A stretch of DNA of 63,027 nt from Spirochaetes bacterium ADurb.Bin215 (GCA_002070025.1 MWCL01000006.1:1-63027), one strand, 5' to 3'; shown: positions 22,142 to 32,652, counted from the stretch's first letter. A program made the numbers and translations. The notes: generated by a model not told the origin, from the letters alone.

Positions 22142-22879
22142 GTGGGACAGAAAGTAAATCCGATCGGACTCCGGTTGGGCATTAACAAGACATGGACATC
22201 TCGCTGGTATGCGGATCCCCGTGAATACGCGGACCTGCTCCATGAGGATCTCAAGATCCGGAAGATGATCAAGAACCTGCCCGAGTGCAAGAATGCCGAT
22301 ATTGCGGAAGTTGAAATTGTTCGCCATCCGCAGCGTGTTACCATCGTAATTCACACCGCACGGCCGGGCGTGATTATCGGGGTAAAGGGCGCGAATATCG
22401 AGCAGATTGGTGCCATTCTTCAGAAGAACCTTTCAAAGAAGGTTCAGATCAAGATAAAGGAAATCAAGAGGTCCGAAGTAAACGCTTCCCTCATTTCCCA
22501 GAATGTCGCGCGCCAGCTCTCGACCCGCGGTTCGTTCCGCCGGGCACTCAAGATGGCCTGTTCTTCAGCAATGAAGGCCGGTGCTCAGGGCGTAAAGGTT
22601 CGTGTTTCCGGTCGTCTCGGCGGCGCGGAAATGTCCCGTACAGAAGAGCAGAAAGATGGCCGCGTGCCGCTCCATACGCTCCGTGCGGATATTGATTATG
22701 GATTCACCGAAGCCCACACCACGTACGGAACAATCGGCGTGAAGGTTTGGGTGTATAACGGAATGATGTACGGTCATGAACAGAAAGAGGATGCAGGTGC
22801 GCTCCTCAAGAAGCAGCGGCGGGAACGCCCTGAACGTACAGATCGTTCCAATCGTGCAGCACCTGCTGGAAGGAGTTAA
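22142..22879 (+). CDS. rpsC: 30S ribosomal protein S3
   Basis: 245 residues from GTG 22142 ([16 protein letters not shown]). It lies at the mRNA entry tunnel. The KH domain has [15 protein letters not shown], and the C-terminal domain has [14 protein letters not shown]. The tail is basic. The start is 1 nt after the rplV stop, with its ribosome site GGGGGAG inside rplV. Confidence 0.97.
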   Translation: MGQKVNPIGLRLGINKTWTSRWYADPREYADLLHEDLKIRKMIKNLPECKNADIAEVEIVRHPQRVTIVIHTARPGVIIGVKGANIEQIGAILQKNLSKKVQIKIKEIKRSEVNASLISQNVARQLSTRGSFRRALKMACSSAMKAGAQGVKVRVSGRLGGAEMSRTEEQKDGRVPLHTLRADIDYGFTEAHTTYGTIGVKVWVYNGMMYGHEQKEDAGALLKKQRRERPERTDRSNRAAPAGRS

Positions 22880-22882
22880 GGT

Positions 22883-23302
22883 ATGGCTCTTAGCCCTAAG
22901 AGAGTTAAACACAGAAAGGTCCAGCGCGGGAGAAACAAGGGTAATGCAACAAGAGGCAACAACATCGATTTCGGTGATTTTGCGCTCGTGTCGCTTGAGC
23001 CCTTCTGGTTGACAGCTCGCCAGCTCGAAGCCGCCCGTGTTGCCCTGAACCGTCGTGTAAAGCGCGGCGGAAAGCTTTGGGTACGCGTGTTCCCCGACAA
23101 GCCGTATTCCAAGAAGCCGGCTGAAACCCGCATGGGAAAAGGAAAAGGAGCACCCGATCACTGGGTAGCTGTAGTCAAACCGGGAACCATCATTTTCGAA
23201 ATGAGCGGTGTCGGCCGTGATCTTGCCGCAGAAGCGATGCATCTTGCCGGAAGCAAACTTCCGTTCAAGACAAAGTTCGCCGAGCGCAATATTGTGGAAT
23301 AA
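22883..23302 (+). CDS. rplP: 50S ribosomal protein L16
   Basis: 139 residues. It helps position A-site tRNA. It begins [20 protein letters not shown]. The loop around residue 80 has [24 protein letters not shown] is 6 nt upstream. rpmC follows after 12 nt. Confidence 0.97.
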   Translation: MALSPKRVKHRKVQRGRNKGNATRGNNIDFGDFALVSLEPFWLTARQLEAARVALNRRVKRGGKLWVRVFPDKPYSKKPAETRMGKGKGAPDHWVAVVKPGTIIFEMSGVGRDLAAEAMHLAGSKLPFKTKFAERNIVE

Positions 23303-23314
23303 GGGAGGCGTGAA

Positions 23315-23521
23315 ATGAAGAAGAAAGAATCAAAGAATCTGTCGTTCGCCGAACTTGTTTCAAAGCGCGACGAGCTTACCAGGAAGTACATGGATCTCAG
23401 GTTCCAGATGGTTATTGGACACATTGACAATCCGTTACAGAAGCGCAACATGCGCCGCGAAATCGCGGTAGTGAATACGCTCATCCGGCAGCATGAACTT
23501 GCCGGACAGGGAACCAAGTAG
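23315..23521 (+). CDS. rpmC: 50S ribosomal protein L29
   Basis: 68 residues. A small helical protein at the tunnel exit beside L23. The C-terminal helix has [17 protein letters not shown], a family pattern. Start has GGAGG upstream. Confidence 0.92.
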   Translation: MKKKESKNLSFAELVSKRDELTRKYMDLRFQMVIGHIDNPLQKRNMRREIAVVNTLIRQHELAGQGTK

Positions 23522-23532
23522 GAGCGAGGCCT

Positions 23533-23805
23533 GTGGAAGATCAAGTTTTGCAGAAAAAAGACGGGAGCCGTGAGTTTGTTGGTATCGTAACCAGCGACAA
23601 GATGGATAAAACCATCGTTGTTAAAGTTACCACCAAGAAGCTGCATCCGCTGTACAAGAAGTACGTTTCCCGCAGCAAGAAATACAAGGCACATGACGAG
23701 AAGAACGACGCCGGAATCGGCGATACCGTTCGCATCAGGGAAGCACGGCCGATCAGTAAAGAAAAACACTGGCGGCTTGTGGATATCGTAACCCGGGCAA
23801 AATAA
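23533..23805 (+). CDS. rpsQ: 30S ribosomal protein S17
   Basis: 90 residues from GTG 23533. An OB-fold protein that binds 16S rRNA early. [20 protein letters not shown] and the [20 protein letters not shown] strand are characteristic. The N-terminal 16 residues ([15 protein letters not shown]) form a short extension relative to E. coli. Confidence 0.95.
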   Translation: MEDQVLQKKDGSREFVGIVTSDKMDKTIVVKVTTKKLHPLYKKYVSRSKKYKAHDEKNDAGIGDTVRIREARPISKEKHWRLVDIVTRAK

Positions 23806-23820
23806 GCGAGGTTCAGAACA

Positions 23821-24189
23821 ATGATTCAGATGCAATCAAGATTGAATGTTGCCGATAACTCGGGTGCGAAACTCGTTGAGTGTATCAAGGTGCCCGGCGG
23901 TTCACACCGCAGGTATGCCAGTATCGGTGATGTTATTGTCGTAGCCGTCAAAGACGCGCTTCCGACATCTACTATCAAGAAGGGTTCAGTGGAAAAAGCG
24001 GTTATCGTCCGCATTTCCAAGGAATATCGTCGCCCCGACGGAACCTATATCCGCTTTGATGACAACGCTTGCGTTATCATCGATGCGAACAAGAATCCCA
24101 AGGGCAAGCGCATTTTCGGACCTGTGGCCCGCGAACTTCGTGACATGGATTACATGAAGATCGTATCGCTGGCTCCGGAAGTTCTGTAA
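23821..24189 (+). CDS. rplN: 50S ribosomal protein L14
   Basis: 122 residues, at the subunit interface. It begins [20 protein letters not shown] and ends [18 protein letters not shown], matching family length and boundaries. Confidence 0.98.
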   Translation: MIQMQSRLNVADNSGAKLVECIKVPGGSHRRYASIGDVIVVAVKDALPTSTIKKGSVEKAVIVRISKEYRRPDGTYIRFDDNACVIIDANKNPKGKRIFGPVARELRDMDYMKIVSLAPEVL

Positions 24190-24201
24190 GGAGATTGAGT
24201 G

Positions 24202-24516
24202 ATGGATACAAAATTCAAGATCCGGAAGGACGACACGGTTGAGCTTATTGCCGGCAAAGACAAGGGAAAGCGCGGTGCTGTAGTTCGCGTGATCCGCGAC
24301 AAGGACCGTGTAATAGTCGCCGGTGTAAATCTTGTTAAAAAGGCCATGCGGAAGAAAAGTCAGCAGGATCGCGGCGGAATCGTCGAGATTGAAGCTCCGA
24401 TTCACATTTCCAATGTCATGATTGTGTGCAAGAAATGCGGGCCGACAAGAATTGGATACAAAATTGACGGCAGCAAGAAAATCCGTGTATGCCGCAAGTG
24501 TGGGGAAGCACTGTGA
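24202..24516 (+). CDS. rplX: 50S ribosomal protein L24
   Basis: 104 residues. An assembly initiator with an N-terminal KOW motif ([20 protein letters not shown]). The C-terminal part has two CxxC pairs (VCKKCG and VCRKCG), the zinc-ribbon form of L24 found in some bacterial lineages and absent from E. coli L24. The TGA stop overlaps the rplE ATG. Confidence 0.95.
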   Translation: MDTKFKIRKDDTVELIAGKDKGKRGAVVRVIRDKDRVIVAGVNLVKKAMRKKSQQDRGGIVEIEAPIHISNVMIVCKKCGPTRIGYKIDGSKKIRVCRKCGEAL

Positions 24517-25067
24517 TGAGTAAGTATGTACCTCGGCTTAAGAAAGTCTATGAAGAAAAATTCGCCCCCGAGCTCTTCAAGGAGCTTGGATACAAGTCGG
24601 TCATGCAGATACCCAGAATCTCCAAGATTGTGGTAAGCATGGGCGTTGGCGAAGCTCTCGCAAACAAGAAACTTCTTGATGCCGCAGCAACTGATCTCGG
24701 TTTGATTACCGGTCAGAAGGCTGTGAAAACAAAGGCAAAAAAGAGTATAGCGAACTTCAAGCTTCGTCAGGGCAATGAAGTGGGCGTGATGGTAACACTC
24801 CGCGGAGCAATGATGTACGAGTTCTTCGACAGATTTGTCAATGTGGCGTTGCCGCGCGTAAAGGATTTTCGTGGAATCAATCCAAACGGATTCGATGGCC
24901 ACGGAAACTATTCATTGGGTATCACTGAACAGATTATTTTTCCGGAAATTGACTTCGACAAGATCGAACGCGTTGTCGGGTTGAATATCAATGTGGTAAC
25001 TACTGCCAAAACTGATGCGGAGGCGAAAGCGCTCCTCAGTAAGTTTGGTATGCCCTTCAGAAAGTAA
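24516..25067 (+). CDS. rplE: 50S ribosomal protein L5
   Basis: 183 residues. It binds 5S rRNA and bridges to the 30S head. Family phrases are [16 protein letters not shown] and [23 protein letters not shown] 24516 overlaps the rplX stop (TGATG) and suggests coupled translation. Confidence 0.97.
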   Translation: MSKYVPRLKKVYEEKFAPELFKELGYKSVMQIPRISKIVVSMGVGEALANKKLLDAAATDLGLITGQKAVKTKAKKSIANFKLRQGNEVGVMVTLRGAMMYEFFDRFVNVALPRVKDFRGINPNGFDGHGNYSLGITEQIIFPEIDFDKIERVVGLNINVVTTAKTDAEAKALLSKFGMPFRK

Positions 25068-25078
25068 GTGAGGAGTTC

Positions 25079-25264
25079 ATGGCTACAACAGCGATGATTA
25101 TTAAGGCCAGCCGCACACCGAAATATTCCACCAGAAAATATAACCGGTGCAGGGTATGCGGCAGACCACGTGGATATCTCCGGAAATACGAGATGTGTCG
25201 TGTTTGTTTTCGGAAGTTGGCTAGTGAAGGTCTGATACCAGGCGTCACCAAGTCGAGCTGGTAG
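25079..25264 (+). CDS. rpsN: 30S ribosomal protein S14, zinc-binding (type Z) form
   Basis: 61 residues, the short S14 form with zinc ligands C24, C27, C40 and C43 (RCRVCG and MCRVCF). It contributes to the 30S head. The E. coli form is about 100 residues without the cysteines. It ends [17 protein letters not shown] lies 4-9 nt upstream. Confidence 0.97.
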   Translation: MATTAMIIKASRTPKYSTRKYNRCRVCGRPRGYLRKYEMCRVCFRKLASEGLIPGVTKSSW

Positions 25265-25279
25265 TAGGGAGGACAATAG

Positions 25280-25678
25280 ATGAGCGTTTCAGATCCCATA
25301 GCAGACATGCTAACCAAGGTCCGGAATGCGGCAATGGCCCGCCATGAAAAAGTGGACATTCCCGCCTCCAAACTGAAGCTTGAAATCGTGAAGATTCTTA
25401 AGACCGAAGGGTTTATCAAGAACTTCAAGAAAGTTAATCAGGACGGAAGCAACTGCATTCGTGTATTCCTGAAATATGATGATCAGAATGCGTCGGTTAT
25501 CCATGGAATCCAGAAGGTTTCCACTCCGGGTCGCCGCAAATATGCCGGATATAAGGATCTTCCCCGTATTTACAACGGGTACGGAACCCTTATTGTTTCG
25601 ACTTCAATGGGTGTAACCACCGGAAAGAAAGCGCTTGAAAAGCAGATCGGTGGGGAGCTTATTTGTACCGTTTGGTAA
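25280..25678 (+). CDS. rpsH: 30S ribosomal protein S8
   Basis: 132 residues. It binds helix 21 of 16S rRNA and in E. coli represses the spc operon. It begins [17 protein letters not shown] and ends with [20 protein letters not shown] and a basic-aromatic tail. Confidence 0.97.
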   Translation: MSVSDPIADMLTKVRNAAMARHEKVDIPASKLKLEIVKILKTEGFIKNFKKVNQDGSNCIRVFLKYDDQNASVIHGIQKVSTPGRRKYAGYKDLPRIYNGYGTLIVSTSMGVTTGKKALEKQIGGELICTVW

Positions 25679-25690
25679 CAGGAGGGACGT

Positions 25691-26230
25691 ATGTCTAGAG
25701 TAGGTAAACTTCCCGTTGCCATACCGGCGGGAGTCAAGGTGACAGTCGGCAGCGGAAAATTCGAGGTTGAAGGCCCCAAGGGCAAGCTCAGCCAGGATTA
25801 TGATCCCGTTGTTGAAATCAAGGTTGAAGGTGATACTGCCGTTGTAAACCGCAAGAACGACTCCAAAAAAGCACGTTCCTGCCATGGTTTGTACCGGAAC
25901 CTCCTGAACAACATGGTTCTGGGCGTTACAAACGGTTTTACCAAGACACTGATCATTACCGGTGTCGGTTTTCGCGCTGAAGTCAAGGACAAACTGCTTG
26001 TCATGAACCTCGGATATTCGACCGATTTTATCGCATCGATTCCGGAAGGCCTTACGGTTACGGCCGAAAGCCAGAACAAGGTTGTGATATCCGGTATCCG
26101 CAAGGATCAGGTTGGTGAGTTCGCCGCCGAGATTCGCAAGCTTCGTGGACCCGAACCCTACAAGGGAAAGGGTATTCGCTACGAAACCGAAGTTATCAAA
26201 CGGAAAGTCGGTAAGTCCGGCGTTAAATAA
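25691..26230 (+). CDS. rplF: 50S ribosomal protein L6
   Basis: 179 residues with two related domains. It lies near the sarcin-ricin loop. It begins [19 protein letters not shown], and the C-terminal motif [15 protein letters not shown] is the family signature. Confidence 0.97.
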   Translation: MSRVGKLPVAIPAGVKVTVGSGKFEVEGPKGKLSQDYDPVVEIKVEGDTAVVNRKNDSKKARSCHGLYRNLLNNMVLGVTNGFTKTLIITGVGFRAEVKDKLLVMNLGYSTDFIASIPEGLTVTAESQNKVVISGIRKDQVGEFAAEIRKLRGPEPYKGKGIRYETEVIKRKVGKSGVK

Positions 26231-26242
26231 GGGTGTAGTGAT

Positions 26243-26605
26243 ATGTTCAAGAAGCTTAATGACAAAGACAGAAAGAGACTTAAAAGAAAGATTCACATAC
26301 GGAAGAATCTCAGCGGAACCGCTGAGCGTCCCCGCATGACCGTCAGTCGCAGTAATTGCAATCTTTCGGTGCAGGTAATTGATGATGTTGCCGCTAAAAC
26401 AATTGCGGCGGTCTCAACATACGAAAAGGATTTTTCTTCGCTCAAGCCGAATACCGAAACCGCAAAGAAGATTGGCGAAGAAATCGGTCGCCGGCTCAAG
26501 GAAAAGAAGGTTACTACCGTAGTGTTCGACCGCAACGGTTATCTTTACCATGGCGTGGTCAAGGCCATTGCCGACGGCGCACGCAGCACCGGGATTGATT
26601 TCTAG
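26243..26605 (+). CDS. rplR: 50S ribosomal protein L18
   Basis: 120 residues. It binds 5S rRNA. The N-terminal basic arm ([20 protein letters not shown]) and the C-terminal [20 protein letters not shown] are diagnostic. Confidence 0.97.
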   Translation: MFKKLNDKDRKRLKRKIHIRKNLSGTAERPRMTVSRSNCNLSVQVIDDVAAKTIAAVSTYEKDFSSLKPNTETAKKIGEEIGRRLKEKKVTTVVFDRNGYLYHGVVKAIADGARSTGIDF

Positions 26606-26613
26606 GAGAGGCT

Positions 26614-27129
26614 ATGGAACAGCAGAATAATTATAACAGGGAACGTGAGCCTAAAGAGTTTGTCGAGAAACTGGTCAAACTCAACCGGACAGCGAAAGTT
26701 GTCAAGGGCGGGCGCCGCTTTTCCTTCTCCGCACTGACTGTTGTTGGTGACCAGAAGGGAAAAGTTGGTTACGGGTTCGGAAAGGCGAACGATGTGTCCG
26801 AAGCAATCCGGAAGAGCATCGAAAAAGCAAAGAAGAACATGATCATCGTTCCGATCAAGAATGGAACTATTCCGCATGAGATTCAGGCCGAATTCAAGAG
26901 TTCTGTCGTGCTCCTCAAGCCGGCATGTTCCGGTACCGGTATTATTGCCGGTGGCCCGGTCCGTGCCGTGCTCGAAGTTGCCGGTGCAACCGACGTACTT
27001 TCAAAGTCGCTCGGGTCAAGCAGCCAGGTTAACGTGGTACGCGCAACTTTTGAGGCAATCAAGGGACTGATGAGCGCGCGGAGCATCGCAAAAAACAGGG
27101 GTAAAGCCCTGAAGGACTTGTGGGGTTAA
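26614..27129 (+). CDS. rpsE: 30S ribosomal protein S5
   Basis: 171 residues. It lies on the 30S solvent side and influences decoding accuracy. The double-stranded RNA-binding-like domain has [18 protein letters not shown] and [36 protein letters not shown] follows. Confidence 0.97.
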   Translation: MEQQNNYNREREPKEFVEKLVKLNRTAKVVKGGRRFSFSALTVVGDQKGKVGYGFGKANDVSEAIRKSIEKAKKNMIIVPIKNGTIPHEIQAEFKSSVVLLKPACSGTGIIAGGPVRAVLEVAGATDVLSKSLGSSSQVNVVRATFEAIKGLMSARSIAKNRGKALKDLWG

Positions 27130-27133
27130 CGCA

Positions 27134-27319
27134 ATGGCAAAAAAAATCAGTGTAAAACTCGTTCGCAGCACCATCAGCCAGAAGCCGAAAGTTGCCGCGA
27201 CAGTTCGCTCCCTGGGTCTTAAGAAGATTAACTCAACAGTTGAACATGAGGCTACCGATCCGATTCTCGGAATGGTTGCCGCCGTGTCGCACCTTGTTGA
27301 AGTCAAGGAGATCAACTAA
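27134..27319 (+). CDS. rpmD: 50S ribosomal protein L30
   Basis: 61 residues. A small ferredoxin-like 50S protein ([20 protein letters not shown]). It is present in this lineage although some bacteria lack it. Its stop overlaps the rplO ATG (TAATG). Confidence 0.95.
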   Translation: MAKKISVKLVRSTISQKPKVAATVRSLGLKKINSTVEHEATDPILGMVAAVSHLVEVKEIN

Positions 27320-27771
27320 TGTCCGATTTTGATTTGCACGCTCCGGAAGGAGCCAATAAAAAGAAACGCATAGTTGGACGCGGTTCGTCTTCCGGTCGCG
27401 GTACCACCGCCGGCCGGGGAAACAAGGGACAGCAGTCCCGTTCCGGCGGCAAGACCTATGTGGGTTTTGAAGGCGGACAGATGCCCCTCTATCGGCGTAT
27501 CGCCAAGCGGGGATTCTCCAATTACTGGTTCCGCAAAGACTATGAGGTTTTCAATCTTTCTGATATTGAAACGAGATTCCAGGATGGTGAAACCGTCAAC
27601 AAGGAATCGCTGATCCTCAAAGGCCTTCTCAAGAAGGCTTCCGCACTGGTCAAGGTTCTCGGCGACGGGGATCTTACCAAAAAGCTTACTGTTTCTGTGG
27701 ACAAGGTTTCTGCTTCTGCGAAGGAGAAAATCGAAAAAGCCGGTGGAACGGTAGTTCTGGGCGCCGAATAA
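27319..27771 (+). CDS. rplO: 50S ribosomal protein L15
   Basis: 150 residues, a late 50S assembly protein. The Gly-rich arm [20 protein letters not shown] and the [18 protein letters not shown] segment are diagnostic. ATG 27319 shares one nt with the rpmD stop. Confidence 0.97.
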   Translation: MSDFDLHAPEGANKKKRIVGRGSSSGRGTTAGRGNKGQQSRSGGKTYVGFEGGQMPLYRRIAKRGFSNYWFRKDYEVFNLSDIETRFQDGETVNKESLILKGLLKKASALVKVLGDGDLTKKLTVSVDKVSASAKEKIEKAGGTVVLGAE

Positions 27772-27791
27772 TCGGGAGCGGGTGAAGAGAC

Positions 27792-29108
27792 ATGGCAAAC
27801 AATGCTTTTACAAATATGTTCAGAATCAAGGAGCTTCGTGAGCGCATCCTGTTTACGATAGCTGTTCTCGCGGTTTTTCGCCTTGGCTCGGTATTGACCA
27901 TCCCCGGCATTGATCCCAAAGCCCTTACCGACTTCTTCAAGTCGCAGGTTCGCGGAAACGCCTTTGTGGATTACATGGACTTCTTTGCCGGTGGAGCATT
28001 TTCGAACTTCTCGGTATTCATGCTTGGTGTTATGCCGTACATCTCCACCCAGATTTTGATGCAGCTCGCGCTCATCATTTTCCCGAGCTTGAAAAAAGTT
28101 GCCGAAGAAGACGGCGGACGGAAGAAAATCCAGTCCTGGACACGGATTGCAACAATCGGTGTCGCCCTTATCCAGTCATATGCGGTTACCGTGTACGCCG
28201 CCGGAATTCCCGGAGCGATCGTTATTGACCGCGTTGCGTACACCCTTATCGCAATGCTGACCGTAACCACCGGTACCATGATTACCGTCTGGCTCGGTGA
28301 GCAGATCACAAACCGCGGAATCGGAAATGGTATTTCCATGCTGATTTTCGCCGGTATCGTGGCCCGGCTTCCCAGCGCGTCATGGGAACTGGTTCGCATG
28401 GTTCAGACCGGAGACATCAATCCGGTTTTCGTAATAGTGGCGTTCTTAATGTTCGTCGGGATTATCGGCCTTGTTGTGTATGAACAGCAGGGACAGCGGA
28501 AGATTCCGGTTCATTATGCAAAACGGGTTATTGGAAGAAAAATGTATGGCGGACAGAATACGTATATTCCGTTCAAGATTAACCCTTCCGGGGTTATTCC
28601 CGTCATTTTCGCTTCCTCGTTCCTGACATTCCCCTTGCAGATTGCAAGCAGTATCGGCCCGAACGTCAAATGGCTCAACAGTGTGGCTACTTTTCTGCGG
28701 CCGCACGGAATTTGGTATAACGTCTTTTATATCATTCTCATTGTCTTCTTTGCGTATTTCTATACACAGGTAACCCTGAACCCCACGGAAATCGCCAAGC
28801 AGATACGGGAAAACGGCGGCTCGATACCCGGTATCAGAACGGACAAGACGGAAGATTACATGCAGCGGATTCTGAATCGGCTCATACTTCCCGGTTCGCT
28901 GTATCTCGCGGCAATCGCGGTATTACCAACGATTATCCAGAACCTTTTCGGCTTTCCCCAGTCAATTTCCATGTTGATGGGTGGAACGTCACTGTTGATC
29001 CTTGTAGGCGTTGATCTTGACACCATGAGTCAGATCGAAGCTCAGCTCAAGATGCATCATCATGAAGGACTGGTTAAGAAGGGAAAACTCAGGTCACGCA
29101 ACCTGTAG
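27792..29108 (+). CDS. secY: Protein translocase subunit SecY
   Basis: 438 residues with ten predicted membrane segments. It forms the SecYEG channel. Family marks are GSVLTIPGIDPKAL near the start, the plug region after it, and LNPTEIAKQIRENGGSIPGI in the cytoplasmic C5 loop. In many bacteria adk, map and infA follow. Here rpmJ follows after 51 nt. Confidence 0.98.
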   Translation: MANNAFTNMFRIKELRERILFTIAVLAVFRLGSVLTIPGIDPKALTDFFKSQVRGNAFVDYMDFFAGGAFSNFSVFMLGVMPYISTQILMQLALIIFPSLKKVAEEDGGRKKIQSWTRIATIGVALIQSYAVTVYAAGIPGAIVIDRVAYTLIAMLTVTTGTMITVWLGEQITNRGIGNGISMLIFAGIVARLPSASWELVRMVQTGDINPVFVIVAFLMFVGIIGLVVYEQQGQRKIPVHYAKRVIGRKMYGGQNTYIPFKINPSGVIPVIFASSFLTFPLQIASSIGPNVKWLNSVATFLRPHGIWYNVFYIILIVFFAYFYTQVTLNPTEIAKQIRENGGSIPGIRTDKTEDYMQRILNRLILPGSLYLAAIAVLPTIIQNLFGFPQSISMLMGGTSLLILVGVDLDTMSQIEAQLKMHHHEGLVKKGKLRSRNL

Positions 29109-29159
29109 AACAAGATATGAAGAACCGGTACAATAAACGGTTACTTCAGGGGGTTTATA

Positions 29160-29273
29160 ATGAAGGTTAGAACGAGCGTAAAGCCCATATGTGATAAATG
29201 TAAGGTAATTCGTCGGCGCGGAGTCGTTCGTATTATCTGCATCAATCCCAAGCACAAGCAGCGCCAGGGCTGA
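29160..29273 (+). CDS. rpmJ: 50S ribosomal protein L36
   Basis: 37 residues from ATG 29160 to TGA 29273: [20 protein letters not shown] and on to HKQRQG. The zinc-binding form with ligands C11, C14, C27 and H32. It is a small protein of the 50S, near the domain II/V junction. A GGGGG tract precedes the start. Confidence 0.95.
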   Translation: MKVRTSVKPICDKCKVIRRRGVVRIICINPKHKQRQG

Positions 29274-29287
29274 TGGAGGAATAGAGA

Positions 29288-29653
29288 ATGGCTCGAATTG
29301 TGGGAGTCGACCTCCCTAACAAACATGTCAATATTGCATTGACCTACATCTATGGAATTGGCCGGTCCTCTGCGGATGCAATTTGCGAAAAAGCAAAGAT
29401 TGATCCCAACCGGATGATTAATGATCTTGATCAGGATGAACTTGCGGCCATACGTGCGCTTCTTGATTCAGAGTACAAGGTTGAGGGACGCCTCAGGACC
29501 GAGATCGGTCTCAATATCAAGCGTCTTATGGATATTGGCTGTTACCGGGGCCTCCGGCACAGAAAAGGTCTTCCTGTCCGTGGACAGCGAACACGGACCA
29601 ATTCTCGCACGCGCAAGGGTAAGAAAAAGACCGTTGCCGGCAAGAAGAAGTAA
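29288..29653 (+). CDS. rpsM: 30S ribosomal protein S13
   Basis: 121 residues. A head protein contacting P-site tRNA. It begins [39 protein letters not shown] and the basic tail are diagnostic. Confidence 0.97.
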   Translation: MARIVGVDLPNKHVNIALTYIYGIGRSSADAICEKAKIDPNRMINDLDQDELAAIRALLDSEYKVEGRLRTEIGLNIKRLMDIGCYRGLRHRKGLPVRGQRTRTNSRTRKGKKKTVAGKKK

Positions 29654-29678
29654 ACTTTAGGTTGGAGGAACAATTAAC

Positions 29679-30059
29679 GTGGCAACCGTAAAAAAACGGA
29701 AAGAAAAGAAAAGCGTTTACGAAGGTAATGTCTACATCCAGGCTACATTCAACAATACTATCGTAACGATTACCGACCTTAAGGGAAATGCCATTGCATG
29801 GGCATCTTCCGGCGGGCTTGGTTTTAATGGTGCTAAGAAGTCAACGCCGTTCGCGGCCCAGACTGTTGCTGAAACTGCAGTTCAGAAGGCCCTCACCTAT
29901 GGTCTTCGCGAAGTGCATGTATTTGTAAAGGGACCCGGTGTCGGACGTGAATCCGCTGTTCGCTCTCTCGGAGCGCTCGGCTTGAAGGTTCGGTCCATCA
30001 GTGATGTTACCCCGATTCCCCATAACGGCTGCCGTCCCCGCAAGACCCGGCGTATCTGA
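29679..30059 (+). CDS. rpsK: 30S ribosomal protein S11
   Basis: 126 residues from GTG 29679 with GGAGGAA upstream. It sits on the platform near the E site. [16 protein letters not shown] and [16 protein letters not shown] are family signatures. Confidence 0.97.
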   Translation: MATVKKRKEKKSVYEGNVYIQATFNNTIVTITDLKGNAIAWASSGGLGFNGAKKSTPFAAQTVAETAVQKALTYGLREVHVFVKGPGVGRESAVRSLGALGLKVRSISDVTPIPHNGCRPRKTRRI

Positions 30060-30073
30060 CAGAGGAGAGAGAA

Positions 30074-30709
30074 ATGGCTAGATATACAGGACCCCTTTGC
30101 CGGCTTTGCCGGGCGGAGCAAAAGAAACTGTTTCTCAAGGGAGACCGGTGCAAGTCGGACAAGTGTCCGATCAACCGCAAGCGGGCAATGCCCGGGAAGG
30201 ATCCCAAGGCGAGAACTGGAAAGCGCTCTGACTACGGAGTACAGCTCAGGGAAAAACAGAAACTCAAGAGGATGTACGGTATGCTCGAGAAGCAGTTCCG
30301 TATTTTCTTTGACCGCGCGCTGCGCATGTCCGGTATTACCGGCGAAAATCTTATCGGTCTGCTTGAACGCCGGCTCGATAATGTTGTTTACCGGATGCAC
30401 TTTGCCGTTAACCGCAACCAGGCGCGGCAGATTGTACAGCATGGGCATATCCTCGTAAACGGCAAGCACGTTAACATACCCAGCTATCTGGTAAAAGCAG
30501 GAGACGTTATCGAAGTAAAGGAAAACAGCAAAAAACTTGGTGTAGTCAAGGATGCGATGAAGGAACTTTCAAAGTCCGGAACCTATCCCTGGCTCAATGT
30601 TGATGCTGATGCCCTCAAAGGAACCTTTGTTTCCATACCGCACCGCGCGGATGTAACCGATAACATCGACATCAAAGAACAGCTCGTGGTCGAGCTCTAT
30701 TCCAAATAA
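30074..30709 (+). CDS. rpsD: 30S ribosomal protein S4, zinc-binding form
   Basis: 211 residues. It nucleates 30S assembly. The N-terminal zinc site uses C9, C12, C26 and C31, which E. coli S4 has only in part. The S4 RNA-binding domain has [20 protein letters not shown]. It lies between rpsK and rpoA, the usual alpha-operon position. Confidence 0.97.
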   Translation: MARYTGPLCRLCRAEQKKLFLKGDRCKSDKCPINRKRAMPGKDPKARTGKRSDYGVQLREKQKLKRMYGMLEKQFRIFFDRALRMSGITGENLIGLLERRLDNVVYRMHFAVNRNQARQIVQHGHILVNGKHVNIPSYLVKAGDVIEVKENSKKLGVVKDAMKELSKSGTYPWLNVDADALKGTFVSIPHRADVTDNIDIKEQLVVELYSK

Positions 30710-30720
30710 GAGGAGTTCGA

Positions 30721-31776
30721 ATGGCCCGAAAAAATCTGCTAAAAGGATTCAAGAAGCCGAAGGGACTTACCTTCGAACAGGACGAAGCAAATCCTGGGTA
30801 CGGAAAGTTCGTGGCTTATCCTTTCGAAACCGGTTTTGGAACAACCGTTGGAAATACCCTGCGGAGAGTTTTGCTCTCCTCAATCCAGGGTTATGCCATT
30901 TCCGCCGTCAAGATCAATTCTTACGACGCGGATGGTGTACCCCACATAATTTCCAGCGAGTTTGAAACAATCCCGCATATTGTTGAGGATACTCTGGAGG
31001 TGCTGAACAATCTTAAACAGATTCGTTTGCGCCTTCCCGAGGATGTAGAACAGGATACCTTCCTCTTTGAATTCAAGGGCCCGGTAACCGTAACGAGCGA
31101 CATGTTCGCCCGCGACGAACAGCTGGAAATTACCAGCAAACCGGCGCATGTGTTCACCATGATGGATGGCGGCCATGTTGAATTCGAAATTCAGGTTGAT
31201 TACGGACGCGGGTATGTTCCTGCCGAAGTAAACGAACGGTACATAGAAATCGTGGGAACCATACCGATGGATGCAATTTATTCACCGGTTGTAAAGGTAA
31301 AATACGAAATCGAGCCGTGCCGTGTGGGCCAGCGCAATGACTACGACAAACTGATTCTGGAAATTTGGACCGACGGAACCATTGAGCCCGAAAATGCGCT
31401 TGCCGAAGCGGCCAAGATAACCAAGGATCATTTTTCAATCTTTGTAAACTTTAATGAAAATGAAGTTGACAAGGATGACGATTATGACGAGGAAGATGAA
31501 CGGGTACGGCAGCTGCTGAACACCCCGGTGGAAGAGCTCGAGCTTTCTGTCCGGTCATCAAACTGTCTCAAGAACGCAAATATACGGACGATTGGCGAGC
31601 TTACCAAAAAAACCGAGGACGACATTGCCAAGACACGAAACTTTGGCAAGAAGAGTCTCCAGGAAATCAGGGAAAAACTGCTTGAATGGAATCTCGGTCT
31701 CGGCATGACTGACTACAGTCATTTGAAAAACTCGATCAAGTTGCCCAAGCAGAAGGAAGAAACAGATGAAGCATAA
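30721..31776 (+). CDS. rpoA: DNA-directed RNA polymerase subunit alpha
   Basis: 351 residues. The N-terminal assembly domain has [18 protein letters not shown]. An acidic linker ([14 protein letters not shown]) leads to the C-terminal domain with [20 protein letters not shown], the helix-hairpin-helix that binds UP elements and activators. It overlaps rplQ by 11 nt. Confidence 0.98.
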   Translation: MARKNLLKGFKKPKGLTFEQDEANPGYGKFVAYPFETGFGTTVGNTLRRVLLSSIQGYAISAVKINSYDADGVPHIISSEFETIPHIVEDTLEVLNNLKQIRLRLPEDVEQDTFLFEFKGPVTVTSDMFARDEQLEITSKPAHVFTMMDGGHVEFEIQVDYGRGYVPAEVNERYIEIVGTIPMDAIYSPVVKVKYEIEPCRVGQRNDYDKLILEIWTDGTIEPENALAEAAKITKDHFSIFVNFNENEVDKDDDYDEEDERVRQLLNTPVEELELSVRSSNCLKNANIRTIGELTKKTEDDIAKTRNFGKKSLQEIREKLLEWNLGLGMTDYSHLKNSIKLPKQKEETDEA

Positions 31777-32404
31777 AAACGGCTTTAATCCGCTTTCGCG
31801 AACCGCATCGCATCGCCGTGCCATGCATCGCAATATGGTTACCTCTCTTTTCAAATATGAGCGTGTTACAACAACAAAAGCCAAAGCGCTTGAAGTACGG
31901 AGAACCGCTGAAAAGCTCATTACCCGCAGCAAGGTTGACACCGTTCATAACCGCCGCCAGGCAGCGAAGTATGTACAGGACAAGGCAATTCTCGCCAAGC
32001 TCTTTACCGAAATCGGACCCCGCATGAAAGACCGCGCTGGTGGATACACCCGCGTTCTCAAACTCGGTTTCCGTGAGGGTGACGCAGCGGAAGTTGCAAT
32101 CCTCGAACTGGTAGACTACAAGCTTGAGGTGGAAGGCGACAAGGGCGAAAAGAAGGCCAAAAAGGCGCCGGCCAAGGCAGCTGAAGAAAAGAAACCGGCG
32201 ACGAAGAAGCCCGACGCAGACAAGAAGCCAGCGGTCAAGAAGCCTGCGGCGAAAAAGACTGCGGAAGACAAGGCCCCCGCTGAAAAGAAGGCTCCAGCTG
32301 CAAAAAAACCGGCAGCCAAAAAGGCTGACGGAGAAAGCAAAGCCGCCGAACAAAAAGATGCTGAAGCTCCGGCAGAAAAAGCATCCGGAAGCACGGAGGA
32401 GTAA
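31766..32404 (+). CDS. rplQ: 50S ribosomal protein L17 with long Lys/Ala/Pro-rich tail
   Basis: 212 residues. The first about 122 are ordinary L17 ([20 protein letters not shown] and [19 protein letters not shown]), a protein near the tunnel exit. From about residue 125 there is an 85-residue tail of Lys, Ala, Pro and Glu, in repeats such as KKPAAKK, similar in make-up to histone H1 tails. Most L17 proteins stop near residue 120-130. The tail is probably disordered. The start lies inside rpoA, so the two are translationally coupled. Confidence 0.96.
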   Translation: MKHKNGFNPLSRTASHRRAMHRNMVTSLFKYERVTTTKAKALEVRRTAEKLITRSKVDTVHNRRQAAKYVQDKAILAKLFTEIGPRMKDRAGGYTRVLKLGFREGDAAEVAILELVDYKLEVEGDKGEKKAKKAPAKAAEEKKPATKKPDADKKPAVKKPAAKKTAEDKAPAEKKAPAAKKPAAKKADGESKAAEQKDAEAPAEKASGSTEE

Positions 32405-32407
32405 ACC

Positions 32408-32584
32408 ATGTCTAAAGCACATCGTGGAAAAGGTATTCGCGGCAATCCGAATCACGGACGCGGCGTTTGTCCGGTATGCAAGCGTGAAGGTGTTAAAATT
32501 TTGTATGAGCAGGAAGTTGACGGCGCAAAAGCTGTTATCTGTAAAACCTGCAAGGCAAAGCTCAAGAACGCAAAGAGCGCCTGA
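32408..32584 (+). CDS. Small basic zinc-ribbon protein, unrecognised
   Basis: 58 residues from ATG 32408, 3 nt after the rplQ stop, with GGAGG at the rplQ end as ribosome site. The sequence starts MSKAHRGKGIRGNPNHGRG and contains two pairs, C21-x2-C24 and C45-x2-C48, spaced as in zinc ribbons, with a basic end (KTCKAKLKNAKSA). Codon usage resembles the ribosomal genes and a strong terminator follows. I do not recognise the family. Size, charge, zinc pairs and position at the end of the ribosomal cluster suggest a ribosome-associated or rRNA-binding role, which is an inference. Confidence 0.8.
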   Translation: MSKAHRGKGIRGNPNHGRGVCPVCKREGVKILYEQEVDGAKAVICKTCKAKLKNAKSA

Positions 32585-32613
32585 TCGGGCGGGATAGCAC
32601 GTAACCGCTTATG

Positions 32614-32641
32614 AAAACCGTCCCTAACCGGACGGTTTTTT
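32614..32641 (+). terminator. Terminator of the ribosomal supercluster
   Basis: AAAACCGTCC-CTAACC-GGACGGTTTT, a 10-bp stem with T tract to 32641. Confidence 0.9.
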
Positions 32642-32652
32642 ATTGCGATAAC

